Assembly (NCBI GenBank): GCA_020747065.1
Contig: JAGMVK010000004.1
Coordinates: 2,790,001 to 2,854,000, forward strand
Direction: 5' to 3'
Length of the DNA stretch: 64,000 nt
Source of the DNA: Cadophora sp. MPI-SDFR-AT-0126
Lineage: Eukaryota > Ascomycota > Leotiomycetes > Helotiales > Ploettnerulaceae
Each line of letters opens with the position of its first letter. Position 1 is the first letter of the stretch. Position numbers and translations under genes: made by a program. The notes under the pieces are model-generated. The model saw nothing but the letters and a program-made list of their open reading frames with translations. It had not been told where the DNA came from and did not search any database. Below, piece after piece: positions 21,702 through 32,649 of this stretch.

Positions 21702-23292
21702 TCAGACAAACTCAAAAGCATACGCGGTATTAGCTGTCTCAGGCTGCACCCAAAACGTTATCTGCAAGAATAATCAGTTCAGGAGACCAGTAATGACGAA
21801 CGAGTTGAGTGTACTGTACTTACCTGATCATTCGCAATAGCATGTCCATAAACGCCCAAATCCACTGGCGCGCCCACCTCCCCATACTGTCCATTATTGT
21901 CGAATCTTCGAGTACGAATATTTACACTTCCAGAATTCAACCCAACAGCACTGAGTCCAGTCACGGTGATATCATATAAGCCAGTCGTACCTCGCGTCCC
22001 AGCAAGGATTTTGACTGTGTTCGCAGCACCACCACGAGTCGCATACACATCGAAGAGGCCATCAGCAGACCCTGAGGTAGCAACGCGCTGTCCTGTCATA
22101 GAGCCGGCATAGTACTTGTATACTTGCCACTCACCCACAGGCCAGTAGCCTGTACCCGAAGGTTGATACGCTGAAGTTCCCGCACCTGGCTTTCCCAGCA
22201 AGTTCCCAAGATAATCATGGAGTTCGAATGCAGAAGCCCAATTAGCTCGTAGACCTTGTATGTTGTACCTCTCAAGACGAGAGAGATACCATATTCCCGT
22301 GGAAGGAATCTGCTCGTATGGGGCGGCGTACTCGTTGATTGTCTTCGGCTTGTCTGGCAGGCCGTATCTTGCACGCCATGAGGCAAGGGCTGGGAGAGTC
22401 TTGACAGGGTCGAGACCGCTGTCGAGATTGTGCCAAGTGTAGTAATCGGGAATGCTGTTGTTCGAAGCAATGAACGGACCAAATGTGTTCCACCATACAA
22501 GGTTCCGATCAGGTGGTGATGCCAGTGATGGACCACTGATAAGAGCGCTTGGAAGCTCGTTTCTATAAACAAGTATCGTCAGCAAATTCAGAGGAGCAAA
22601 GTATTGGCGAATCGCATACCTGAACCTATGGTATCCAACTCCCCACATCTGGACCCATTGCTCGGGAGTCCTGGTCCAAAAACCTTGGATGTCTGGCTCG
22701 TTCCAGATATCAATATCCAAGCCATCAATCATATTATTCGACTTCAGACTCGCAATGAGCCTATCGAGGAATGCATTGTAACTGGAGAAGTCCCCATTGT
22801 CACCAGGAAAGACAGATGAGGAACTCTGAAGCGAGTCTGCTCCCCAGAGATCATGGACGAGAAGGATGTACCGAGCTCCAAATTTGCGAGAGGTACGATA
22901 ATTGGATAGAGCTGATGCGAAGCGGTTCTATGAGCAGATATTGTGTGAGAAATGGGCAACCTATCAAATACGATGAAAATGTCAAAGCTCACATCGAACT
23001 CCTGGATTCCGAAAATCCAACCACGGGCTGGTGCAGGCAGCTGAGCGCCTCCAGCACGGCAGTAGTTGAATTTGATGTCGGTGTAGAAGTGGTCTGGAAT
23101 CTGAGTTGAGACTGACGAGCCGTTGTCTGGAATGCCGTAGATGAAACCCGAAGCCAGATGAGATGGCGTTCCGGAAGGTTGGGCTAGAGAAACTGTGGCT
23201 GTTCCCAGTTGTCTTTTCGCTACTTCCACTGGAGTTGCTCCGGCATAGAGGATTATGCTCGAGGCCACGGTGGCTATGCTCAGGATATGCAT
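21702..23292 (-). CDS. Secreted GH39-like (clan GH-A) glycoside hydrolase
   Basis: Four exons, 22993-23292, 22620-22927, 21824-22562 and 21702-21761, give 468 residues. The three introns are 65, 57 and 62 nt; the last exon is only 60 nt and ends AYAFEFV. A signal peptide is evident (MHILSIATVASSIILYAGAT) with a KR site soon after. The catalytic barrel shows IDIWNEPDIQGFW, with Glu177 of NEP as likely acid/base, and KTINEYAAPYEQ, with Glu280 as likely nucleophile, the clan GH-A pattern. A C-terminal beta-rich domain follows (YDITVTGLSAVGL, DLGVYGHAI). Fungal proteins of this shape are usually placed in or near GH39; the substrate cannot be read from sequence. It is divergent from a sugar permease and near a GH31 enzyme, suggesting it releases sugars outside the cell for the neighbouring uptake system. 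Confidence 0.78.
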
Positions 23293-24059
23293 TTTGAGAA
23301 AGAAGAGACGGTTGTTGATGATATCTGTTGATATTGAACTGGCGGTCGAAATTGAGCAAACTCATGTCTCTTATATACATTGAATTTATCCGAGTGAAGA
23401 CTCATGATCTTCTTCATTTACCGAATGAGCATCATCTTCAACTCTTAGAACTCTAAATGTTACTTGGCAACAACAGCACATCGGGGTTTGCCCTGGGGAT
23501 ACGGCACAACAGCTGCGGGGTCTCCACATCAGTCAGGTACAAGGCACTGAGCAGGTATGGTTGTGTGACCAGGAACCCTGCTCCTCGTAGATCCGCCGTT
23601 CTTACTTACGCGTGCCAATAGTAGAGCTTCGGATTGATACAATATCCCATCAGCATGTGAACGAAAAAAAAAAAGCTCCATGGGCTCCGGCGGGGTGTTC
23701 CCCATCGAGCTTGGCAACCGGAGCTGTTGCGGGGGTGGATCCAATTCGAACATTGTTGCTCCAATGAGATTAGTGTTCATTCGTAAGGTTTACCCCAGAC
23801 TCCCCGCAATTGGAAGAAATGACAATCTCGTATGGCAATACTGGCCCAAATCTGGGGCCATGGTATTGAGAGGCGCAAAGTCATGGTACACGAGGAGATA
23901 TTACCCATGCTGGTTTCTATAACAAGAACCCATTGCCAACGAAGATTTCAGTAGTTGGACCTCATTAAATCTACGTCGCTTTAAAGAAGCTCATCACTTT
24001 CCAACAAAACACTGCATATCCAATTGCTTCATTGGGCACTACTCTCAAGTGTACCAACG
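23293..24059. promoter_or_regulatory. Divergent promoter with four GCGGGG/CCCCGC boxes
   Basis: The shared upstream region of the glycoside hydrolase (minus) and the permease (plus). GCGGGG occurs at 23515-23520, 23690-23695 and 23729-23734, and its complement CCCCGC at 23802-23807. A CTGGGG is at 23493-23498. All fit SYGGRG, the site of the carbon-catabolite repressor CreA/Mig1. Confidence 0.6.
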
Positions 24060-25676
24060 ATGTCTACCGCCAACGAGAAAGAGATCCATTCGGAGAAGGA
24101 AGAGATGGCAGGAATTCAACATGGCGAAAGCATCTCCAAGACGAACGACCTCGCGCAACAGGCCGCTATCGACGAGCATGATCTCAGTGTCCGAGAAGCT
24201 ATTCGACGCTATCCTCGCGCCATAATGTGGTCTGTTCTGGTCTCCACTGCTATCATCATGGAAGGCTACGACATTGTCCTGATTAGTTCATTCTTCGGTC
24301 TCCCCAGCTTTGCCAAAAAGTATGGTCACTTTGTTGACAATGCTTCCGGGTATCAGATCTCTGCTCCATGGCAGGCGGGATTGAGCAATGGGACTTCGAT
24401 TGGAACGCTCATCGGATCGCTGGCGAACGGGTTCTTTGTCTTCAGATATGGCTACCGAAAGACATTACTCGTATCGCTCTGTCTCATTGTGACCTTTATA
24501 TTCATTCCATTTTTCGCTCCCTCTCTTCCGGTCCTGCTTCTTGGACAGATTCTCTGCGGAATCCCGTGGGGAGTCTTCGCAACCATGGCTCCTGCTTATG
24601 CCTCAGAAGTTTGCCCAATGGCTCTTCGTGGCTACTTGACCGTTTATGTCAATCTCTGTTGGGCTTTTGGCCAACTCATCGCTGCGGGGGTGCTGTCGGG
24701 ATTCTCAGAAGGAACAAGTCAATGGTCATATCGAATCCCCTTTGCCATTCAATGGGCTTGGCCGATCCCCTTATTTGCAGTCCTCTTCTTCGCACCAGAA
24801 TCACCGTACCACCATGTCCGAAGAGGCGAGATCGACAAAGCCGAAAACTCGGTTCGCAGGCTCGGCTCCGCTTCACATCCAGCCCAGAGTGTAGCCTTGA
24901 TGATACACACAAACGAACTTGAGAAGGAAATCGATGCTGGTACGTCTTACTTGGACTGCTTCAGGGGAATCGATCTGCGACGCACAGAAATCGTCTGCAT
25001 GGCATTCATCACTCAGCCATTCTGCGGGTCTGCCATGGGTGGGACACCCACATATTTCTTCCTCCAAGCAGGCTTGCCGACATCGATATCTTTCAAAATG
25101 TCCGTTGGAGGCTTGGGGCTTGCTGCAGTCGGGACAATTATCTCTTGGAAACTTCTCCACGCTTTCGGAAGACGCACTTTGTACCTTGCTGGACTTGCGG
25201 GTCTTACTACCATTCTCTGGACTGTCGGATTCATCAGCGTTGGAGCTGGCACATCCACAGCTGGATACTACGCCCAAGCGACCATGATGCTCCTATGGCT
25301 CTTCGTCTACTACATGACCGTCGGTCCCATCTGCTACGCTATCATTGGCGAGATATCATCAACACGTCTCCGAAACAAGAGCATTTCTCTCTCTCGCAGC
25401 GCATACTACGTCGGCCAAATCATCTGCAACGTCATTAATCCATACATGTTGAATCCTACTGAGGGCGACTGGAAAGGCAAGACTGGTTTCTTTTGGGGCG
25501 GTTGTTCTTTTGTTTTCTTTGTTTGGACTTGGTTCCGCTTGCCTGAGTCAAAAGATAGAAGTTTTGAGGAACTGGATCTTCTATTTGCTCAGAAAGTGAA
25601 GGCGAGGGACTTCTCGAAGGCGGTTGTCGATCCTTACGCTGAGAACGTTGATGCGAGGGTTATTTTGAACAAGTGA
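24060..25676 (+). CDS. MFS sugar permease, alpha-glucoside (maltose) type
   Basis: A single exon of 538 residues. The first in-frame ATG is at 24060; the triplets upstream in frame are not ATG. Hydrophobic segments alternate through the protein as in 12-helix sugar porters. Family marks include GYDIVLISSFFGLPSFAKKYG in and after helix 1 (with the Asp typical of this family), the RYGYRKT loop between helices 2 and 3, APESPYHHVRRGEIDKAENS at the central loop (the PESP motif), FGRRTLYLAGL between helices 8 and 9, and LPESKDRSFEELDLLF at the end. These mark the sugar porter group containing general alpha-glucoside:proton symporters of the plasma membrane. Its divergent promoter is shared with a secreted hydrolase and the next gene downstream is a GH31 enzyme. 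The actual sugar (maltose-like, isoprimeverose-like or other) is not determined. Confidence 0.88.
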   Translation: MSTANEKEIHSEKEEMAGIQHGESISKTNDLAQQAAIDEHDLSVREAIRRYPRAIMWSVLVSTAIIMEGYDIVLISSFFGLPSFAKKYGHFVDNASGYQISAPWQAGLSNGTSIGTLIGSLANGFFVFRYGYRKTLLVSLCLIVTFIFIPFFAPSLPVLLLGQILCGIPWGVFATMAPAYASEVCPMALRGYLTVYVNLCWAFGQLIAAGVLSGFSEGTSQWSYRIPFAIQWAWPIPLFAVLFFAPESPYHHVRRGEIDKAENSVRRLGSASHPAQSVALMIHTNELEKEIDAGTSYLDCFRGIDLRRTEIVCMAFITQPFCGSAMGGTPTYFFLQAGLPTSISFKMSVGGLGLAAVGTIISWKLLHAFGRRTLYLAGLAGLTTILWTVGFISVGAGTSTAGYYAQATMMLLWLFVYYMTVGPICYAIIGEISSTRLRNKSISLSRSAYYVGQIICNVINPYMLNPTEGDWKGKTGFFWGGCSFVFFVWTWFRLPESKDRSFEELDLLFAQKVKARDFSKAVVDPYAENVDARVILNK

Positions 25677-26507
25677 AATGCGAGGGGAGAATTCACTGGA
25701 AGGAGATTTGCTGTCTTGCTGAGTGTCATGCTCGTCCTTTGTTCTCTATTTTTTAAGAGCAAACTTTCGACGATGGATTTTCTGAAATGGCCAATTAATA
25801 TTTTATTGACCTTGTTTTCGGTTCTACATCAAAATTATTATTACAACCTAAAGTCATTCTGTTGAAATGTGAAGTGATACCTGAAAGAAGTCTGAAGAAT
25901 TACCCCGCGATTGCCTAGAAAACCCCCGCATGATTTAAATTTCCATCCCAAAGTTCCCCTCAATGGGTACACTTTTTCGTCCAAACATTCGTATTCTGGA
26001 CGTCCCTGAGCGCATGCATCTCTGCAGCTGACATGCATCCACGATCATCACGCGAGACCGAGTTCTGGTGTTTTTCCTCGCTTGGCTGGATCCGCCCCCG
26101 CAGCACTCCGACGCTACAAGAACCCCGCAGACGATTTCCCACTCTTGCTGTCGACGACAGCGGGGAACTTTGAAGTAATTGAGTTTGCTATTGTGTGCTT
26201 CTTGGGACTTTAGCGATCATGGACACTGCCGATGTCCTTTCCGAACACTGTTCCTTTCATCACACGCCCAGGGCTAGGTTCAACTTTCTTGGGGTATACA
26301 GGTCCACTCCGGCGGAGACAGCTCTTGGAGAACGAATGAAGTAACTAAACAGTCAGTATGTCATGGCCGTCTTTTTTTTAAAAAACAAAAAAGTTATCTC
26401 ATACTCTATGTCTCACAAGTTCACGTTCCTTTCAAATACCCAAGACAATTGCATCTCTTGGGCACTGCTCTCAGCATCTTGTAATCCAAAGTACCGCTCT
26501 TGTTAGG
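25677..26507. promoter_or_regulatory. GH31 promoter region with five CCCCGC/GCGGGG boxes
   Basis: CCCCGC at 25903-25908, 25924-25929, 26096-26101 and 26123-26128, and GCGGGG at 26160-26165. This is a dense cluster for 260 bases and fits CreA/Mig1-type sites. Otherwise no gene was seen. Confidence 0.6.
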
Positions 26508-28791
26508 ATGCTTTACAAAAACGGAAATCGTCTCATCTTTCGATATGATGCTGAAGAAGTCTGGATTGATCCATGGGGAGACAACGCCTTTCGTATTCGC
26601 GCAACCAAAGAATCTCGCGATCCCGACGAAGAAGAAGGCTGGGCTCTTCAAAATATCGAAGCAAGAGCCGCCGGGATCACAATCGGAGAGAAGGAGGCCT
26701 CAATCACCAATGGCAAAATAAAAGCTACAATCAGCAGTTTTGGAAAGATCAAGATCTTCAATTCTACGGGGAAGCTTCTCTTGGAGGAATACCTGCGGAA
26801 TCGAGCTGATGTCCTGGACCCGAAATGTAGCGCCATCTGCGTCGAGGCTCGTGAATTCAAACCCAACCTTGGGGGAGACTACCACCTCATTCTCAGATTT
26901 GAGTCTCTGGATAGGAACGAGAAGATCTTCGGCATGGGCCAATACCAGCAACCCTATCTTGATGTCAAGGGGCTGGATTTAGAATTGGCACATCGGAATT
27001 CTCAAGCAAGCGTTCCGTTCGCACTCTCTTCTCTCGGCTACGGCTTCTTGTGGAACAATCCAGCGATTGGACGTGCTGTCTTAGGGAAGAATATTATGAG
27101 TTTTGAGGCGTACTCTACGAAGTTTCTGGATTATTGGGTTGTTGCTGGTGATACACCAGCAGAGATTGTGCAGGGCTATGCTGGTGTGACTGGCACGGTT
27201 CCCATGATGCCTGAGTAGTGAGTTGTATCTTTTCAGTCCTTTAAGGTGTTGTCAAAAGTACTCACATTGTTTGAAACATAGTGGGCTTGGGTTTTGGCAA
27301 TGCAAGCTGCGTTATCAAACGCAGGATGAATTGCTGAATGTTGCCCGGGAATACAAACGCAGAGAACTTCCTATTGATCTCATTGTCATTGACTTCTTTC
27401 ATTGGCCTAAACAAGGAGATTGGAGGTTTGATGCCAATTTTTGGCCTGATCCTGGTACGCAACACCCGTCACCCTGGTTCCTTCATCTTCTAGGTCAATA
27501 CAGAAAAAGTTTCTGCTGACAAGCTTTCTTGCAGAGGATATGGTTCGGCAGCTTGACGAGATGGGCATCAAACTCATGGTCTCAATCTGGCCGACTGTTG
27601 ATAAACGATCCGAAAATTTCCAGGAGATGCAGGAAAAGGGGTATCTGATTCGAGTTGATCGTGGTATCTGGACTGCCATGGACTTCGAAGGAGAGACGAT
27701 CCACTATGACACGACAAATCCGAAAGCAAGACAATTTCTCTGGGAAACGGCAAAGTCAAACTACTATTCTAAAGGGATCCGGGTGTTTTGGCTTGATGAA
27801 GCAGGTGTGTATCTCATTTCACAGCTCTTTGATATGCAAATATTGACTTCTAATTACCAGAACCGGAATACACGGCCTATGATTTTGACAACTATCGGTA
27901 CTGGAGAGGAACAAATCTTTCGATAGGGAACATATACCCGCTTGAGTATGCGAAGACATTTTACGAAGGCATGGAAGCAGCAGGACAGAAAAACATTGTC
28001 AACTTGATCCGCTGCGCTTGGGCGGGCTCTCAGAAGTTCGGAGCTCTTGTTTGGAGTGGTGACATTGCATCGTCTTGGTCTAGTTTCAGGGACCAATTGT
28101 CTGCTGGGCTGAATATGGGGATCGCTGGCTTGCCATGGTGGACAACGGAGTATGTTAAGGACCCCTGTTTTCCTGTCGCTTTCACTATGAATTGTTTTCT
28201 TCCTTTGTTTTATATCCACCAAATGTGCTAACCTCAGGACTCTGCAGCATTGGTGGCTTCCACGGCGGCGATCCAAATGATCATCACTTCCACGAACTCT
28301 TCGTCCGTTGGTTCCAATGGGGTACTTTTTGCCCTGTGATGCGTCTCCACGGCGACCGCGAGCCCCGACAGCCACAGGTCGGAGAAGGGGGTGGAGCCAG
28401 CTGCTGTAGTGGTGCGGATAACGAAGTTTGGTCATACGGAGAGCACGTCTATGAGATCTGTAAGAAGTACATGAAGCTCCGTGAGGAGATGCGTGACTAC
28501 ACTCGTACCCTCATGGAAGATGCTCATAAGCGTGGATCTCCCATAATGAGACCTTGCTTCTACGACTTTCCTGGTGACACAAAGTGCTGGGAGGTGGAGA
28601 CTCAGTATATGTATGGACCTAAATATCTGTGCTGTCCGGTATTGAAGCCAGATCAGAGGCGGATGAAAGTTTATTTACCTGCTGGAGAACGGTGGTTTCT
28701 GGATAATAAGGAAGAGTTTGGAGGTGGGCAGACAGTCGAGATTGAGTGTCCTATCGAGGTTATGCCTGTTTTTACTAGATTAGGGACATAA
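26508..28791 (+). CDS. GH31 alpha-glycosidase (alpha-xylosidase or alpha-glucosidase), no signal peptide
   Basis: Five exons, 26508-27217, 27282-27454, 27535-27804, 27861-28149 and 28248-28791, give 661 residues; all four introns (64, 80, 56, 98 nt) have GT/AG borders and phases that fit. The N-terminal beta domain includes FGMGQYQQPYLDVKG. The barrel begins with YGLGFWQCKLRYQTQDELL. The nucleophile is Asp382 in RVFWLDEAEPEY and the acid/base is Asp452 in LVWSGDIASSW, both standard GH31 positions. WWTTDIGGFHGG and FCPVMRLHGDREP follow. The LDEAEPEY form resembles the bacterial-type alpha-xylosidase/YicI-like branch more than secreted fungal maltases. With no signal peptide, it probably acts in the cytosol on the disaccharide imported by the neighbouring permease. 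At 661 residues it is shorter than many GH31 enzymes because the distal C-terminal domain is reduced. Confidence 0.87.
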
Positions 28792-29144
28792 TTCCTTGGT
28801 CAAAAAATAATAGAATCAAGTCAAATAGAATGGAGAATACATTGTAATCTTTGGCACTGCCTTCTCGCCTCTGCCGTGAGCTTGTCAACAATGCACAGGG
28901 CAGGGCATTTAGCGAGGTCAATCCCAAATTCAGGGGTAACACGATACGCTACTCTCACTAAACAGCTGATCAACCCCGCACTACATCCCCGGCTAAATAG
29001 CTCTTAGCTTCGACCAGAAAGTCGGGATTCTTTCATCCAAGTACATCTACAATCATCTTATTTCATTGTCAAATTCTTGATATGCACATGATTGTTGGGT
29101 ATCTTGCCACAGTGCCTCGAGTTTGATTGCATTGCGCCTCGAGC
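28792..29144. promoter_or_regulatory. Upstream region of the cluster regulator
   Basis: CCCCGC lies at 28974-28979 and GGCTAAA, the published XlnR/Xyr1 core, at 28991-28997, both within 175 bases of the regulator start. The left end is the 3' flank of the GH31 gene. Confidence 0.5.
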
Positions 29145-32100
29145 ATGCCCGCCTCGGTACCACGGCGTCGAGCCACCGCGGTCAAATGCCAACGGTGTAA
29201 TCAAGAATTCAGTCGGTCTGAACATCTAACTCGGCACCTTCGAACTCATACCAATGAGAAGCCTCATACATGTACGATTTGCCGCAAGGGCTTTTCTAGA
29301 TCGTAAGCTGCTCGCGGAGTTCCTCGAAGATTCACAGCTCAAACTACGCTAGAGATGTTTTGAATCGTCACCACGCTGCTCATCATGGTCCCAACGCCAA
29401 CGATCAAAGACCTGGACAATTTTTCCGAGCGTGTGTACCATGTGCTACTGCGAGAGTCAAGTGTACGGGCTCGCAACCATGTCAGCGGTGTTCCGTCAAG
29501 ATGATTGACTGTTCGTACCCAGAAACTGGAATATTACGGAAGCGACCGGCTAGCAAACCTGGCGAGGGAGATTATGAAAGTATGGATATGGATATGGAAA
29601 CCTCGTCGGTCAACAGAGAGCCTGCTGAGCCTGTTGTAATGGAAATCCCGCGTACTCACGCCTGGACAGGCATCCAGCCCGCTGCCGCAGGATCAACGGA
29701 TACGTATTCCGCACATATGGACGCACAACAGCCATTCAACTTTGGTCAAAATGAGCAGCTAGTGTCCGCGCAGTCTATGGGTGCTTCTAACCAGGTAGCC
29801 GAGTCATATAGCATGCCAGAAGTAGCAGAGCAACCTACAACTTCTGCACCACGTGACCTGGGATACCAGCTCCCCAACGACGACTTCAACGGTACTTTGG
29901 CTGGGTACCCTACAGTGACTCCATATGACTTCTCACTCTTATCCAATCAGTCGATCGAGCAACCACAGCTTGGTGATTATGGATATTCAGCAATCAATTG
30001 GCTATCCCCAAAAGACCTCGGCTACACTGAGTTCAATTATGAGTCTCAATTTCTCGAAGTCAATGACTTCAACTTCTGGGCGCAACCTAATGTCATAATG
30101 ACACCAGAACAGAATCTTGGATATGAATCTGGTGCTCTGATGAATCAAGATGCCAGCCATTATGATCAAGCTCCAAGTGAAGGCGTCCCACCCACGCCAA
30201 CACATGCTCCTGAAGTTCACACCACTTCTCCATCGACATCACATTTCGAGTCTCCAAAGACATCCAGCACTCCTTCAAGATCTTCTAATTATTATGTTGA
30301 TGGTGCCGGAGCAAGAGAACCTCGATATGGCAAACTCCGGAAGCAGCGCGTCGATTTGGAAGGGACTGATGGCACGCCAATTCCAGTAATTGAGCAAGAC
30401 AACACCGGTTCCTCCTTCGCTAACTCTTTCCCTCCGTCGATAGAACGATACTTGAGTGAGCACGGCCATTCTCCTCAACCATGTCTGCCACAAAATATGT
30501 ATTCCAAGCTCGTCGAGGAGTTCCAGAGAAATTGCCTCAGCACCAACCATCCTTTCCTATCGGACCACTTTCCATCTATCGGAATTTTTGACCTGTCGAA
30601 ACAGCTCTATTTTGAATATTTCCACCCAATATTCCCTCTCCTGCACAAACACTCTACCATGGAGAATCCGCAATCCTGGTTGGTCGAATTGGCTGTTGCT
30701 GCTGTTGGCATTAGTTATCTTGGAACACAAGATTCTCGACAATGCAGTGAAACTTTCAGCGAATTCTTGGACAGATGCCTCCAAAGCTCAGCTGCATCGG
30801 ACAGGGCGGTCGGCAATAACTCTGCGGCCAACAGCGAGTGGCAAGACCTTGTCAAGACACAGGGGCGGATTTTGTGCTGTATTGCCATGTTTCACAGCCG
30901 TAACACGAGCCTGGTTGAGAGAGCCTTCATTATACGGTCTCAACTTGTGGGAGAATGCTTACGTCGGAAGATGCTGTCTGTGAGATCTAGAAATCGAATA
31001 ACCGAAGATCAGACAATTCATACTAGATGGGAACAGTTCATCCTGGATGAGTCTAAAGTTCGCGTCGGATATTGCGTCTTTGTAAGCACTTCCCGGGGTG
31101 TCCGCTTACCACAACTAGCTGACATTTCTCGATCTAGTTGCTCGATTGCTTGATGGCGTACCAATCCGACTTTCGACCACAGATGCACTTGGAAGACGGA
31201 AAAGCGCCACTTCCTTATAACGAGGAAGTTTGGGAAGCGTCCGATGAGACAACTTGGCACCAAGTATACTCGCCACGTCCAGGTATTGTCTCCGCTTGGA
31301 GCGAAATGACACATTAGCTGAACGATTTGTAGATCGCCCCTCATTACTTGTTGCTCTGGAAACCCTTTACAAAAGAAAGACGGTATACTCAGATATCGGC
31401 GAATTTGGAAGAATCCTGCTCATCCATGGTCTCTACCACCGCACTTGGGAAGTCGCAAGATATCACCGAGATACACTTTCAAACTGGATACCATCCGTTC
31501 CGGGGACCAGGGCACCGTCTCCAACCGCTGAAAATCCAAATGCTGCTGGTGAATGGCTTCCACGTAATCCAACTTTTTCCAAATGGCGGAACAGCGCATG
31601 CGACTGCTTAGACGTCCTTCACTGGTCAGCAAACAGCCAGGTTGCTCAACGGGCAGGACTTGAGCATCCCACGATACTTCACTTACATCTGGCCCGACTG
31701 ATACTTCTCACACCAGCCGCAACAATTCAAAGCCTTGCCTCCCTGATACAGCAGAATGCTAAGAGGGGCTCTCCGCCACTAAGCGCATCGCAAACGCAAT
31801 ACCACGAAGATCGAAGCGAGGTGCTCCGATGGTTTATCCAAGACCAGTACAAAGCTCGCCTAGCTCTCGTACATGCTGGAGCCGTATTCTGGCATGTCCG
31901 ACGGTACAGTCATGATAGTATGCTAGAGCCCTTTGCAGTCCTGCTCGCTACTTTGGTCGTCTGGGCTTATGCTACATCCTCCCAAGCCATCGAGCAGCAA
32001 CAACGACAGGGGCTTGCCAACTCGGAAACAAACGGCCAAAGCCAACAAGCAACAACTTCGTCCCGAAACCAATACCAGAATCGAGACTCAGAATCTGATC

Positions 32101-32411
32101 CGATTGATTTACCATTCATCAACCTCGATCGGCTCTGCGATGACGAGCTCATCCAAATGTATGTCCTGCACGGCTCGCGGATGAAGGGCTTTATGGCCGG
32201 CATTGGAGATATCACCAAAGCAAGTGCATCTGTGAAGATCCTGAGAGAAGGTGCTAAGATTATTGCTTGCAATGGCACGCATCGAGGTCGCTTCCTGCAA
32301 GCTGCTGACGGAGAGAGATCTGTAGCAGCGCTTCCTACGTGGGGTATTGGTGTTAGACAGGCTTTATTTCTGAAAGAACTGGCCGATGCTAGTCAGCGGC
32401 GCCCTGGATGA
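29145..32411 (+). CDS. Transcription factor with two C2H2 fingers plus Zn2Cys6 and a fungal-specific regulatory domain
   Basis: Four exons, 29145-29302, 29353-31081, 31138-31282 and 31333-32411, give 1036 residues. Two C2H2 fingers occupy residues 15-63 (Cys15, Cys18, His31, His35; Cys43, Cys46, His59, His63 or 64), the second completed across the first intron (FSRSDVLNRHH). A Zn2Cys6 cluster follows with Cys80, 83, 90, 96, 99 and 106, exactly the Cx2Cx6Cx5Cx2Cx6C spacing. A long Ser/Pro-rich linker reaches about residue 420. After that comes a fungal transcription-factor middle domain ([20 protein letters not shown], then [17 protein letters not shown]). This C2H2 plus Zn2Cys6 double layout exists in a minority of Pezizomycotina regulators. 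It directly follows the GH31 gene and is the likely local regulator of the hydrolase-permease-GH31 set; that link is inference. Confidence 0.88.
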
Positions 32412-32649
32412 AGATGTCACTTGTCGAATCTTGATCGTTCACTATATGAACATTAGATCATCACTTCGCAGTCATACATATCCAAGCAGGTCACAAACGA
32501 ATCTCGTGTATGTAGACTTGTGGCCTTGATTGTTGACTACAAGCTAAGTGCAGCTATCTGCCCGTACCGACGTGCTAGTTCTACAATCCATCCCCTGTTC
32601 GCAAGCCCATGCAACTCAAAAGCTGAGTGCAGACCCAATTGATGACTTT

